Positions 1-11,585 are shown, counted from the stretch's first letter. The stretch: 64,000 nt of DNA from Microcebus murinus (GCF_040939455.1 NC_134107.1:16617537-16681536), one strand, 5' to 3'. Notes: a model not told the origin generated them from the sequence alone. Translations and numbers: made by a program.

Positions 1-1031
1 AAAATAGTTTCTTAATAATCTAATTTTGATATTCATGGATTTATTAATATGGGACTCTGAATTAGCAAATTCCAACCTGAGGGAACTGGGGATGTGGTAT
101 TAAGAGAGCCAGGCAGGTGGTTCCAGGGAAGTTTAAGGAGATGGAATCAGGAGACTTGGGTGTGGAGACTGGCTCCTCTATGTGTGAGGTCAGTAGTTTC
201 ACAGGTCTGGTGTCAGTTTCTCACCCACAGATAAGATTAATGTCACCTGTCCTGTAAGACTGTTACCAGGTATCCATAAAATATTGTATGTAGAAGGTCC
301 TGGGAGCGTAGAGATGCCTGTGAAGAAAGGAGATAGGAACTGATCATCCATGGAAAAGCTCCCAAGGATCACTTGGACTTCAAGCATTTTAGTGGGTACC
401 CAAGAGGGACTTGGAAAGTGGTCAGTGGCATGCAAGCAGAATTGTGATGTGACTCAGATCGGTACCATATGGCAACAAGCAATCATAGGAAATGCAAAAA
501 TTACCATGACTCAACTATAAAGCAAATGAAACATAATTATTTTAAGCAATTGGTAGAGAACAAGAAAAGAGCATTCACTTGATGTTTGAAAGCTTCTCTT
601 AGATGCAGCAGCAGTTTAGTGATATTTCCTCCTGTGCATATCTAATTACGCTATTTAGTCTTGTAGTTTGTGTCATGAAAGTAACCATAATAGAGCAACA
701 GCACGTGCTAATTTCAGAATCCATCCATAGACAAAGTATGGAAGACTTAACTAGAATAGCAAGCATTGTTATGTGAATGGAATGACAGACAAGTTGGGTT
801 TTTTTAAGTGGGTTGGAAGAAAGGAGAAAGGAAAGAACAGGGGAATACTTTCTTCCTCTTATTTAGTGAAAAATTTACACAGTTATTGAAATCAAGATTA
901 TACATATATATAAAATATTGAAACAAAAGATACAAATATATTTAAAGATAGCAATATAACAAAGTTTATGTGAGAAAAATGGATTATCTTTCAAAACAGT
1001 AAGTCAATAACTACTATCTAAAATTGGTGAT
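1..1031. other. AT-rich intergenic DNA
   Basis: I see no gene. The stretch is AT-rich and of mixed composition. The open frames in it are short and have no recognisable family motif. Confidence 0.5.
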
Positions 1032-1248
1032 AATAATAGCAACAATACTAGCTAACATATTTAGCTCCTTATATGTGCTGGGCATAGCTCCACAGTCCTT
1101 ACAAGTATTAACTTACTTAACATTCAAAATATCCTTATCATGTAGGCATAATTTTCCATGTTATGGATAAGGAATCGAGACACAAAGTGGTTAAGTAGCT
1201 TACTCAAGGACACATAACCAAATGGTAGCAAGACCATGAGTTTGAATG
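1032..1248 (-). repeat. MIR SINE, antisense
   Basis: The stretch reads as a reverse-complement MIR. It shows the 'tgtgctgggcatagctcca' region, a degenerate 'cattttacagatgagg' block and then 'agtggttaagtagcttactc'. It is strongly diverged, as expected of this ancient mammalian SINE. Confidence 0.75.
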
Positions 1249-2002
1249 CATTATTTATAATCATGGCATCATAAATAGCCAAAAAATTCTAAAATACAGT
1301 ATGTTGAATGTGATGGCCTCTGAGCTAGTATAATAAAGATTAAACTGCAAAGGAAGACTTTTAGTTATCAGTTAACGCTATTTGACTAGGCAATTTTTTG
1401 TACTACCTGCCTGAATAATTGTATAATAATATGAAAAATATGTCAGTATGCACTGTAAGGTAATAGTCAACATAAGGAGCAGATTCATCTTCTAATTTCT
1501 GAAAGACCTTCATGAGAAGAAGTGATTAAAGCGTTGCGAGTGTCTGGAAGGGGTAAAACTAAGGCCACTGTGTGAAAGGTACAAAGAGAGAGACAGTCCA
1601 GGTCCAAAAAGAGAATTAGCAGGTGGAGCGGTTCGCAGATGGAGGCCCGACAGCAACTGGACGACCATGTGGTAGGTATGGGGCAGAGGAGACTCCAGCC
1701 TCAGGTGGGGTTGGAATAGATGTTGTCTAGATCTCTTCCAAACCTGAGAATTATGTGTCTTTTATCTTCACAGAACTTTCCAAATGTAAACCAGAATTAA
1801 TCTGAATCTGAAACAACAGCTCAAGGTTCACTTCCATAAAATACAGAAGATTCACAAAGAGAATCGGCCGGGTTCACAATTTCTGAAAAACAATCTCTAT
1901 GAATAGGCCTGGGATTATAAACCCAATTTCTGCCATAGAGAGAAGGATTCTGTGTCTCAATTCTGGGATTTTTTTTTTTTTTAATTTCATTCTCATCCTC
2001 AG
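1249..2002. other. Upstream region of the first OR gene
   Basis: There is no coding feature. An in-frame extension of the OR frame back to an ATG at 1899 exists, but it runs through a T13 tract and has no OR character. The stretch just before 2003 reads as the end of a 5' intron: a T-rich tract, then 'cattctcatcctcag'. A non-coding first exon further upstream would be usual for an OR gene, but I cannot place it. Confidence 0.45.
1988..2002 (+). promoter_or_regulatory. Likely 3' splice acceptor before the first OR coding exon
   Basis: A T-rich tract is followed by 'tctcatcctcag', ending at 2002, seven bases before the first good ATG at 2010. Mammalian OR genes usually have an intronless coding exon spliced to short 5' non-coding exons. 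The second OR gene has a comparable 'attctcttcag' at the matching place, which supports the call. Confidence 0.55.
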
Positions 2003-2009
2003 ACCAACC

Positions 2010-2969
2010 ATGCACATGGAATCCATGGCCAAAAATAATCTCACCACAGTAACCGAATTCATTCTCATGGGCTTTATTGACCACCCTGAATTAGAGATTC
2101 CCCTCTTCTTGGTGTTTTTTAGTTTCTATCTAGCCACCCTTCTGGGGAATATGGGGTTGATTATTCTAATCCAAGTGGACGTCCAGCTCCACACCCCGAT
2201 GTACTTCTTCCTGAGCCACCTCTCCCTGCTGGATGCCTGCTACGCCTCGGTCATCACCCCTCAGATTCTAGCCACACTGGCCACAGGCAAAACAGTCATC
2301 TCCTACAGCCGCTGTGCTGCCCAGTTCTTTTTCTTCACCATCTGTGCAGGTACAGAGTGCTTCCTGCTGGCAGTGATGGCTTATGACCGCTATGTTGCTA
2401 TCAGCAACCCACTGCTCTACACCGCGGCCATGAATCCCAGAACCTGCTGGAGTTTGGTGGTGGCAGCCTACACCTGTGGGGTGTCAGGGGCCATCCTGCG
2501 TACCGTGTGCACCTTCACTCTCTCCTTCTGTGACGACAATCAGATCGACTTCTTCTTCTGTGACCTCCCACCCCTGCTGAAGCTCGCCTGCAGTGACACG
2601 ACAAACACGGAGATTGTCATTGTCTTCTTTGGCAACATTGTGATTTCGGCCAATGCCTTGGTCATCCTGATTTCCTACCTGCTCATCATCAAGTCCATTT
2701 TGAGGGTGAAGTCTGCAGGTGGCAGGGCCAAGACTTTCTCCACATGTGCCTCCCACCTCACTGCTGTGGCCCTTTTCTTTGGGACCCTCATCTTCATGTA
2801 TCTACGGAGCGGCTCAGACAAATCCCTGGGGGAAGACAAGGTGGTGTCTGTCGTCTACACAGTGGTCATCCCCATGCTCAACCCTCTGATCTACAGCTTG
2901 AGAAACAAGGATGTGAAAGCTGCCTTCAAAAAGGTCACTAGAAAATTCCAGGGGTCCCAGAGTATGTAG
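2010..2969 (+). CDS. Olfactory receptor, OR9-type, intact
   Basis: This is an odorant-binding seven-transmembrane GPCR for the cilia of olfactory sensory neurons. From the ATG at 2010 it has 319 residues, a normal OR length. The landmarks are complete: an N-L-T glycosylation site at N10, GN in TM1 (46-47), PMYFFL at 63-68, [10 protein letters not shown] at 123-132, the conserved loop cysteines C102 and C184, KTFSTCASH at 241-249 and [13 protein letters not shown] at 288-300. The [14 protein letters not shown] block, the [11 protein letters not shown] segment and the ISNPLLY after DRY resemble the human OR9 family, especially OR9Q. The start is chosen because it lies just after a splice acceptor and has A at -3. 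The second OR gene aligns from the ATG at 2025, so MAKNN (314 residues) is an alternative. The ATG at 1899 is rejected. No stop or frameshift is seen. The ligand is unknown. Confidence 0.93.
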   Translation: MHMESMAKNNLTTVTEFILMGFIDHPELEIPLFLVFFSFYLATLLGNMGLIILIQVDVQLHTPMYFFLSHLSLLDACYASVITPQILATLATGKTVISYSRCAAQFFFFTICAGTECFLLAVMAYDRYVAISNPLLYTAAMNPRTCWSLVVAAYTCGVSGAILRTVCTFTLSFCDDNQIDFFFCDLPPLLKLACSDTTNTEIVIVFFGNIVISANALVILISYLLIIKSILRVKSAGGRAKTFSTCASHLTAVALFFGTLIFMYLRSGSDKSLGEDKVVSVVYTVVIPMLNPLIYSLRNKDVKAAFKKVTRKFQGSQSM

Positions 2970-3463
2970 ATCCGTGTGAAAGGATCTCACATTTTAGCAC
3001 ACTTTCTTCCATGTCAATATATCCTATTTAAGCACCAGCGTTCTAGGCAACCTACACCTACAAACAGAAAAAAGATAGACAGGCACCGCCAGGCACACAA
3101 GAAAAACTGAAAATGTAGTGAAGTTAGTTTGCAACAATTGCATACTTTCTTTTTAACCCCCCTCCCAGTTCCAGTCCATTCTTTAGCACCCAGCAGTCTC
3201 CTGCTACTGTCTGGTGACACAACTTACAGAATCTCAGAGGCCCAAGGAGCCCTGAGTTTATTCCATCCCACACCAGGGCTCTCTGCACCCCTACCTGGAC
3301 TTGCCAGCCTTTCCCTTTGCTTTTGCTCCTATCAGTCCTACCTTTTTCTCCGAGTCAAAGATCATATCTGGGTTTGCCCTGTGATGTGCTAATTGGCCTT
3401 TTTTCTTGTAATATGCAAGGGACTGATCACCTCAATAAGCAGAGAGTGTTGTACAAGACAAGA
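2970..3463. other. Intergenic DNA downstream of the first OR
   Basis: The sequence is unremarkable and I recognise no repeat in it. The short open frames on both strands have no family signature. Confidence 0.4.
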
Positions 3464-3615
3464 GCCAGGGGTGAGGAACCTGCAGCCTTGGAGCCACATG
3501 TAGCCTTCTGGGTCTTTGAGTGCAGCCTCTTGACTGAATCCACAATTTACAGAACAAATCCTTTTAATGAAGGGATTTGTTCTGTGAAGTTTGGATTCTG
3601 TTGCCAACCAACCAA
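3464..3615. mobile_element. Non-autonomous hAT-type DNA transposon remnant
   Basis: The sequence begins 'ccaggggtgaggaacctgca' and passes through 'agccacatgtagccttctgg'. Inside is a perfect inverted repeat, with arms 3549-3561 and 3573-3585 around an 11-base loop. This palindromic layout is typical of small mammalian hAT-Charlie elements. The exact family name is not certain. Confidence 0.55.
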
Positions 3616-4289
3616 GGGAAGGAGGTGTTTGAGAAAAGGGATCCCTGTTTCACCATTGTACAAACTCCAGTCCCTCTCACCTTAAAGGATCTTTTTTCTT
3701 GCTCAATCCAGGGAAGCAGAATCTGCAAATTGTCTTACTGCTTGATGACTCACTGGTTTTATGGTTCCTGCTTTAACGTTACTCTGATATCTTCCAAACG
3801 AATTGAGCTATCTCATCTTTGGGAATGTCTCCTCGAGGGCCAACCTGCTAGTTTCTGGAAGGCACAGCGCACTGCTTCCACTCACCCTACTACCTGTCTC
3901 ATGAACAGTTCTCTCCCACCAAGCATCCTGTTTCCAGGAACAGCAAAGTCAGATAGAGCGAGACTATTGGACTCCATATGACTTTCTCTAACAAAGATTT
4001 GGTGAGAGGAGAAAGTCACCATAACTCTTACACCAGACTGCAAACCCCTTGATAGCAGAGTGTTTTCTTCATTGCTAAGTGCAAAGTCTAGTCTAGATGA
4101 GCTCTCAATAATCGCTTTTGAAAGGTTTATGGTACATGCACATTTTCATTTGAGCCTCATGGCAAGTCTATAAACCAAATAGGAAAATCATGGTTAAATA
4201 CAAAATTCCCATTTTGCAATTATGGAAACATTTCCCAATGATTTGAAGAATCCTCAGAGTATAAAGCAGTTGGCAAGGCATGGAGTAAG
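3616..4289. other. Intergenic DNA without recognised features
   Basis: A 134-residue open frame at 3577-3981 starts inside the hAT remnant and has no recognisable domain. I regard it as chance. Nothing else stands out. Confidence 0.4.
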
Positions 4290-4475
4290 GCTTGAATCTG
4301 AATACTGATTCTATCACTAATTCGATATAAGAGTTTGGGTAAATGATTTACTTTCTCAGGTCTAAAACAAGCATGGCAATTCCTAATTCAAGAGGATATT
4401 ACAAAAATTAAATCAGATGATGAATAAGAAATATCCTAGCACAAATCAGGTGCTCAATATAGATAGTTCAATTCC
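4290..4475 (+). repeat. MIR SINE, sense, diverged
   Basis: The order of blocks fits MIR in sense: 'ttgaatctgaatactgattc', a 'gtttgggtaaatgatttact' block, 'tttctcaggtc', then 'agcacaaatcaggtgctcaa' at the end. The copy is strongly diverged. Confidence 0.55.
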
Positions 4476-4929
4476 CATTCCCTCACTTTCTGATGTCAAC
4501 CCTGGGCCCTTGCCACAATTCCATGGCCATTGATGAAAATGAAATAAATCACAGACCAATGATCATGAAAGTCAATGAAGGCTGTGTACTGAGGAAGATG
4601 AATAACTCGATCCTTTGAACAACGAAATAAAACCAACTTGAGCATTTAACTGAGGAGGTGAGGGTGCATTTATTTGTACCTAACATAGACAAGAATAACA
4701 AAAGGATATATTTTTTTATTGAATATGTTATTTGGTGCCCAATGAACCCCTCTACCCAACCTTGATTTTATGAAAAGTCATCTTCCTTGTTCCTCCATAT
4801 GGAAACAACTGTTGTGTTAAAATGACCCGCTACACACCTGGCAACTGACTGATTCAGAAATAAGCACCTGACCTATGTCAGAATGATAAAAATTTTCCAT
4901 GGGCATCATGAAGCTGAACATGTAAAGGA

Positions 4930-5310
4930 GATTCAGAATAGAAAAGCAGGCTGACCAAGGTAGAGAATATCCAAATAGTTACTAAACCTATGAAGAGATG
5001 CTTATTCTCATTTGTAATCAGGAAAAATGCAAATTTAAAACCACAATATGCTCACTAGATTAGCAAAAATTTGAAAGTATGCCACCACCATGTTGACAAG
5101 GATATAAAAAATGGATAGCATAAAAATTGTTTTAACAACTTTGTAAAACAGTTTGGCATTATCCTTTAAAAATAAAAGATACAAATGAACAGTGACTCAG
5201 CTATTCCAGTGACCTAGCTATACTCATTAGAGAAACTCTTGCCCACACACACCAGGATATGGGTACAGGATGTTCATAAAGCAATGTTGCAACAGCACAA
5301 AACTGAAAAT
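4930..5310 (+). repeat. Old LINE-1/HAL1-like ORF2-derived fragment
   Basis: The text 'aatgcaaatttaaaaccaca', followed by 'gttgacaaggatataaa' and 'tttggcattatcctttaaa', matches the usual 3' half of L1/HAL1 ORF2 in a decayed state. It runs on the + strand. A segment at 5311-5650 is not clearly L1 and may be a separate insertion. Confidence 0.55.
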
Positions 5311-5654
5311 GTTTGCCTTCGGTTTTTCATTCTTATGGCCTGGAGTGTGGATGTGATGGCTGGAAACCTGGCAGCTATTGTAGACTATAAGGAGGCAACA
5401 GAGCAGAAAAAAAGAGATGCCTAAGGCCCTGGCATCATTTTTAATGCACCATATGAGCTGCCTGTCTCCAAGGATTCTTCAATATGAGAAAGAAATAAAC
5501 ATTTATTAAAGAAAGCAACTAAAAACAACTATATATTTTTTTTGCTAAAACAAGCTTAACAAAGTCATTTTGTTAGGGATATATACACCGATGACAAAGG
5601 TTTAAATTAAACAAGTAAACAATTATAACTACAGCATAGGAACAAGACATAGGA

Positions 5655-5850
5655 ACAAGTGGAGATTGTGAAGGGGGAGGACCTCCTAGGAACTTCTGGA
5701 GAAAGAAAGTATTCTACTTATCTTGGTCTGATAGTGATTGCCTGGGCATATTTGTTTTATAATTTTGTGTTAATATCAAACTGTATCCATTTTTATGTAC
5801 TTTTTGTATGTATATTTCACAACAAAAATGCAAACAAATAAATATCTGAA
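5655..5850 (+). repeat. Old LINE 3' end fragment
   Basis: The AT-rich tail ('tgcctgggcatatttgtttt', 'caaactgtatccatttttat', 'tttcacaacaaaaatgcaaa') looks like the 3' UTR of an ancient L1. It may belong with the fragment upstream at 4930. The family is not resolved. Confidence 0.4.
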
Positions 5851-6011
5851 CCTCTGCCCCACCCCTAGGCTAGCGTGGAGGCCTGAGTCATGGCTTCTGG
5901 GCCGTCCTTGGCAACAACATGGCGGGGTTCAAGGGGCGCTAAGAGGCTCCTCCTCGGTAATAGCTTTTTCTTCCTCTGTTGTTATTAATTTTCCACCATT
6001 AAAGCAGTCTT

Positions 6012-6250
6012 TCCTTTTATTTATTTTTAATTGACAAATAAAAAGTGTACATATTTGTGGCGAACAACACTTTGTTTTGATATATGTATACCTGTATATA
6101 TGCTTTGATATATGTATACCTTGTAGAACTGCTAGATCAAGCTAATGAACGTACACATTCCCTCACATACTTATCTTTTTTTGTGTGGTGAGAACAGTTA
6201 AAATCTACTCTCTTGGCAATTTCCAAGTTTCAAAGTTTCAAAGCAACCCT
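6012..6250 (-). repeat. L1 3' UTR fragment, antisense
   Basis: The sequence 'ttttaattgacaaataaaa' leads into 'ttgatatatgtatacc', 'caagctaatgaacgtacaca' and 'gtgagaacagttaaaatcta'. This is the well-known antisense reading of a mammalian L1M-type 3' UTR. The segment with 'ttgatatatgtatacc' occurs twice in quick succession, which suggests a small local duplication. Confidence 0.75.
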
Positions 6251-8869
6251 TCTTTATATCATAGTCAAATGCCCTGTGGGACTGAACACTCATCCCAAAG
6301 AACATTCTGGAAAGCAGGTGGTTACACTGAAGAAAGCCCGGTGCTCGGGACTCTGCCACAGTACAGACCTCTGAAGAACTGCCTATGAAGATTTCAGTCA
6401 GGCTTCCTAGAAGTGGTGAAATTCAAACCGATTCAAACTGGGTCTAGAAGGAAGCGAAACCTTGAGCAAACCAGGCTAATAGGTGACACCAACCCAATCA
6501 AACCCACAGGAGCCGGATAGCCCCAGTCTCCCTTCACCACAGCTCTGATCACCCCACACACCCTCCAGCTGAGAAGCTGTGTGACCTCAGGTGAGACACA
6601 CGACCCCTCTGGGCCTGCTTCCTCATCGGTAACGCATAAACATAGGTCTGCATTCCCCCTCCACTTCTTTCCAGCGCTAAAGGAAGTGGCACAGAGATGA
6701 CAACGCCCATTCCCTGCAGATCACACAGAGGAACGAGGGAAATGACATCATGCAAGGTCTGCCACTTCCCCCCTGAGCCTTGGAACCCCCAGGCCCGTTG
6801 TTTGCTCACCTAGATGAAGAGCAGTGGATATAGCCACCCTGCAGTCAGCTCCAGATGAAGGGAGCTGGCTTCTCTCAGAAAGGGGAAGGACTGTCTCACT
6901 CAGTAATTTGCGATTTGCAGAGAAGTCTGGGCTCACACGATCCCCACGGAAGGCAGGCAAGCCATCACGGTGAATTGTATAGAAAGAGCATCTCTCTGCC
7001 TTTCATGCATCATCCTCACCTTCGTACATAAGCAACATCTTAGGTGATATCCACGAGATGATCAAGCAACCAGAGGATTCAATTGAATCCGAAAACTCAG
7101 TGCTTCAGAAACAAGATCATCCCAACCGGGTTGTTTGAGCACCAAGGCAAAACAGGCGGCCACCTGGAGACCGTGTGAGGTCTCAAGCTCTAAATTCCAC
7201 CCAGCGACACTGCATAAAACTGGACACACGGTCCGGCCCTGCTACCTGCGGGGGGTGTGTTCAAAGGTGGGTTTCCAGCATACGCACAAAATCAGCCAGA
7301 GGAAGATTAGGTAACTGCATTTTCTGTGGATTTAAGATCCTCACAGAAATCTCCTTGGACCTGCTCAGAAAACAGGAGAAAATACTAACAGTGCTTCACA
7401 GAAGTCCCTCTCGGGAGCACTCCTGGCCAGCTCTCCCTCTACAAGGTAATGTAGATCCTATAACTCTATTACGCTGGGCGATAATGTATATTGCAGGGAC
7501 CACTGAATGTGCTTTCTGAAATTTTTAACATAACTTAAATTTTATCTGTGTGACCTTTTAGATGAGTTGTTTATCTTCCCCAACCTTGAATTGTGACTTC
7601 CATAAAACAGGCCTTTCTGTGGCGGTAACCAGGAACAAATGTGTCGAGTGCAGGGAACAACAGTTGGCACAGAGATATTATTACTCCCCGGACACCACAC
7701 TATCACCAAGTGCTCAGAGCATGGACAGAGAATGGGCCCAGCCCGCTCAGAGAAGGTTTTCTCAGCTGGTAAGGTCAGAGAGAAAGATATTTGCAACAGG
7801 CTCTTGAGAAGCTAATGTGGAAGTGGATGCTCTAGGAAGGTACTGCTTTGGGAAATGCTGTTTCCTGGCCTCTGAGTGCCCCGGCTGTGCTGCAGCAATC
7901 CTCCCATCCCTGCAGCCCCATCGTGGATTTGTTCGTTCTGGTTTGTGTTTTTTTTTTATTATTCTGGGGTCTTTCCTGAGGCACCAAATGGGCACACCAT
8001 TGTTGAGGCCCCACAGAGATGAATCTGGAAGGGAATACGTTCTGACACATCGGGTAAAAGTTACTTCTTCTCTGGGCTTCAATTTTTCTCTTCTGCCAAA
8101 TGAAGAAAATGTACTAAACCAAGTGCATTCGAATGTTTTTTTTTGTTTTGTTTTGTTTTGTTTTTAACAGTGGAACCCTATTCCCAAACAAAATGAAATG
8201 AAGCACCTGGTTGTTTGCAAGAGTTAGAAGAATTGCTGCTTTGCCTGCAGCTGGGGCCGAGATGGCAGCTCCCCACCTGCTCAGCCTCCCCTCCCCGCCC
8301 CACCGCTGTGTCCCTTTGAGACAGCTCAGGCAGGCCGAGGCTCTGAGGAGCAGAGCTGGAAAATCACAGAACCACATTTCCAACTCTAGGGTTCTAGGTC
8401 TCAGGGGAGGATCGTGGGCACTTTCCACAAGCGAGGAGAGGAGCGTGGGGAGCCACCACTCCCGGAGTCTCGGGCCTCACTGAGCCCATCCTGACCGCCA
8501 TGTGCACAGTGACCCCTGAGCCCTGGAGAAACCAGTCACCCAGATGCTTGCCTGTTCATAATGCCACATTCAAACACAGGACGTCAGACAGAAGTGGACA
8601 CAGAAACTGACAGACAAGCTTGGGGTTTCCAGGAACGTTCTTATTATGTAGATTTTCCCGCTGAGACGAACATTGACTTGCGTGGTGGAGACATTGCAAA
8701 TGGTAGCCACTGCTCTCCAGGAGAGGCTGCCACAGGAGTGCTTCCCTCTAGGCAAAAGAGGCCAATCAGAGCGTGGCAGTGCCCGTTCTCAGGCTGCCTG
8801 AGCAAAGTTACACAAGTCCAACGGGACATGTCCAAGGGCTAGACTAAAACGTTATGACCGTTCTGGGAT
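6251..8869. other. Intergenic DNA between the OR genes
   Basis: I find no gene here. A short MIR-like segment in sense lies near 6570-6645 ('gtgtgacctcaggtgagaca', then 'gcttcctcatcggtaa'). Open frames of 80-116 residues occur on both strands (for example 7175-7519 and 7817-8167) but overlap one another and show no domain. A (TTTTG)n-like stretch lies at about 8137-8166. Confidence 0.4.
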
Positions 8870-8893
8870 AAAAAAAAAAAAAAAAAAAAAAAA
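8870..8893 (+). repeat. Poly(A) tract, 24 bases
   Basis: An uninterrupted run of 24 A follows unique sequence. No Alu or L1 body precedes it, so it may be the tail of an unrecognised retrocopy or a simple repeat. Confidence 0.7.
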
Positions 8894-9694
8894 GGTGCTG
8901 TGGCTGGCCAATTGTGACAGCCTAAATCCTACTAGGTACTAGGATATTGCTATAAGTTTCTCTCATGGGCCTTCAAGAAAAGACATTCAAGACAGGTGAT
9001 GACCTGGCTCATAGGAGAGAAAAAATAGGTTATAAAAGTACTCACAAGGAATTGTTGGAATAACTGGGAATGTTTGATTTGGAGGAGAGAAAACTAGATA
9101 TAATAAAAGTGGGCATTACCACTATCTGTCTTGGAGGAGATTGGTTTTACCCTCCTTGCAGAACCAAGCATAGTACCGATGTGTAGAAGGTACGGAAAGA
9201 GCAATTTGGCTTTCCCAAGAGGGTCCTGCATCTGACAACTCTGGAGGTACCAGTCACACCACAGTTTGTGTGAATGGCCCTGCCCGGAGTCACACAGACA
9301 CGGCCCAAGGAGCCACATGCGGCACCGTGGTGTGCACCTGGGCTTGATGACAATGGGCTGGGGTATTCTATTAGAGAAGAGGGGGACTCCGCATTGATCC
9401 CTGTCAGTCTTGATAGTCTAAGCTTCTCTGGTCTTAAAGAAAGTTCCAGACAATAAGCAAGTGAATTCGAACACTGACCTAAGGTCCAATTTCAGGAGGG
9501 GTAGGGAGGCAAGGGACTAATCTCCATAGCAACTGCCAGTTGTGGATTCTTAATGATAAATATTTTCTTCTCTCCCTGAGCAGAGAATATCTGAGACATT
9601 TACCTAACATCTGACACTAAGAAAGCAAAGGCCCTCAATTCTGAAATCTCTAATTCCATTCTCTTCAGGCCCATCAGCTAGCTACCTTGAGCCT
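8894..9694. other. Upstream region of the second OR gene
   Basis: There is no coding feature. Its last part holds a plausible intron end, 'ccattctcttcag', finishing at 9669, 25 bases before the ATG at 9695. It corresponds to the acceptor before the first OR gene. Confidence 0.45.
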
Positions 9695-10663
9695 ATGGCC
9701 AACAAGAATCTCACCACTGTGACCGAGTTCATTCTTGTGGGCTTCACGGATCACCCCGAATTGGCGGTTCTGCTCTTCTTGGTGTTCTTCAGTTTCTATC
9801 TTGTCACCATTCTGGGGAATGTGGGACTGATTATTCTAATCCAAGTGGACGTCCAGCTCCACACCCCGATGTACTTCTTCCTGAGCCACCTCGCCCTGCT
9901 GGATGCCTGCTATGCCTCGGTCATCACCCCTCAGATCCTGGCCACACTGGCCACAGACACAACGGTCATCTCCTACGGCCGCTGTGCTGCCCAGTTCTTT
10001 TTCTTCACGCTCTGCGCGGGCACAGAGTGTTACCTGCTGGCGGTGATGGCTTATGACCGCGTCGTCGCCATTAGCAGTCCGCTGCGCTACAACATGACTG
10101 TGACTCCAGGCACCTGCAGGGGCTTGTTGGCTGGAGCCTACATCTGTGGGGTGTCGGGGGCCATCCTACGTACCACATGCACCTTCACCCTCTCCTTCTG
10201 TGATGACAATCAGATCAACTTTTTCTTCTGTGACCTCCCACCCCTGCTGAAGCTCGCCTGCAGCAGCATGACACAAAGTGAGATTGTCATTCTCTTTTTT
10301 GCAAAATTCATGTTCCTGGCCAATGTCATGATCATCCTCATCTCCTACATGCTCATCATCAGAGCCATTCTGAGGGTGAAGTCTGCTGGGGCACGAGCCA
10401 AGACCTTCTCCACCTGCACCTCCCACCTCACCACTGTTGTCCTCTTCTTTGGGACACTTGCCTTCATGTATCAGAGAAGTAACTCAGACAAATCCCCAGA
10501 GGAGGACAAGATTGTTTCTGTCTTTTACACTGTAATCATCCCTATGCTGAATCCCTTGATCTATAGTCTGAGGAACAAAGATGTAAAAACTGCATTCAGA
10601 AAAGTCATTGGTAAACTCCAGTTCCCAAGGAATGTAGCTTTAGGTGAGGGTTCTTCATCCTGA
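9695..10663 (+). CDS. Olfactory receptor, OR9-type, intact, with altered DRY motif
   Basis: This is a second odorant receptor GPCR of 322 residues and a close paralogue of the gene at 2010, in the same orientation 6.7 kb downstream. It keeps an N-L-T glycosylation site at N5, GN at 41-42, PMYFFL at 58-63, the loop cysteines C97 and C179, KTFSTCTSH at 236-244 and [13 protein letters not shown] at 283-295. The usual DRY at the end of TM3 is DRV here (121-123): the codon is GTC where the paralogue has TAT. The third residue of DRY is the most tolerant one in GPCRs, so function is not excluded. The C-terminal tail is slightly longer and serine-rich. The start ATG matches MAKNN of the paralogue and lies just after a splice acceptor. 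A 65-base stretch (9828-9892) is identical to the paralogue. Confidence 0.93.
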   Translation: MANKNLTTVTEFILVGFTDHPELAVLLFLVFFSFYLVTILGNVGLIILIQVDVQLHTPMYFFLSHLALLDACYASVITPQILATLATDTTVISYGRCAAQFFFFTLCAGTECYLLAVMAYDRVVAISSPLRYNMTVTPGTCRGLLAGAYICGVSGAILRTTCTFTLSFCDDNQINFFFCDLPPLLKLACSSMTQSEIVILFFAKFMFLANVMIILISYMLIIRAILRVKSAGARAKTFSTCTSHLTTVVLFFGTLAFMYQRSNSDKSPEEDKIVSVFYTVIIPMLNPLIYSLRNKDVKTAFRKVIGKLQFPRNVALGEGSSS

Positions 10664-11585
10664 CCCATCTTCTCCTGAGAATCTGCATATTCTGATGGGC
10701 ACCAACACCACATGGTGCTTGCCCCTGAGAATGGACAATAGGTGGCTTTCTCCAGCACCTGGAAGTGGGCAGGTGACTTTGTCTGGATGACTTCCACCTC
10801 TCTTTTCTTCCCCCTCTCCCTCTTTTACTCTCCCAAACTTGCTGGGTTCCAGGGCTACTCTCTGACATCACAGAGCTAAAAAGTACCACAGTCATAGACA
10901 AGCTGATCACCACATCCAACCTCCCACTCCCTAACTCACCATTCTTGGGTTTCCCCCCTGCCCCTTATTTATCCTTTTGTCACTGTGCTCATGGACACTG
11001 CTTTTTACTCTTTGTGGAAAATTATTGCTGTGAATTGTACTAATGGGAGAATAAGGGTTTTTTTTTTTTTTTTTTTTCTTTTATGATACTGGTAACCTGT
11101 CAACTCATTATGAGGAAGTTAATGAAAACAACCTGTGAACCCAGTGGAATTTCTATTTGGTACAGATTAGAGTAGTAGGGGAAAGGTTGCTTTCTTTTGG
11201 CTACTCTTCCTCTTATGTCTTCCTAAATGGCTTCTGATACCTTCAGGACTATACTATCCACTCCTCAAGTGAAAATTCTCTGGATTCTGGATCTCTGATT
11301 CCTGCGTTCTCCTCCTAAACACAGTGCCTGACTCATGGCAATTACTGCTCTCGATAGACCTATTCCCAGGGTCTGCAAAGTCAGCAGTGATAGACCTGTG
11401 GCAAATTGTCGTAATGGGTATTACCTTCTCAGGTAACAATAGCCTCTGTGATTAGGGAAGTAAGTAATTACTGCACACATCAGATAATGAACTCCTTGAA
11501 GACAGGGTCCTAATGCTTCACTTAATAGTCTCTTCTCTAAATTGCTGCTTCTGGTACACTGAAAGATACTAGACATTGATTAAAA
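10664..11585. other. Intergenic DNA downstream of the second OR
   Basis: There is no gene. A run of about 23 T lies at 11058-11080, which could mark the tail of an antisense retro-insertion whose body I cannot identify. Otherwise nothing is recognised. Confidence 0.4.

Noticed and set aside
1899..2009. N-terminal extension of the first OR from the ATG at 1899
   Set aside because: The extension crosses a T13 tract and a splice acceptor and has no OR character. The paralogue starts at the position matching 2025.
5880..5950. Possible retrocopy start with 'catggcggggttcaaggggc'
   Set aside because: The frame closes after a few codons and I recognise no parent gene.
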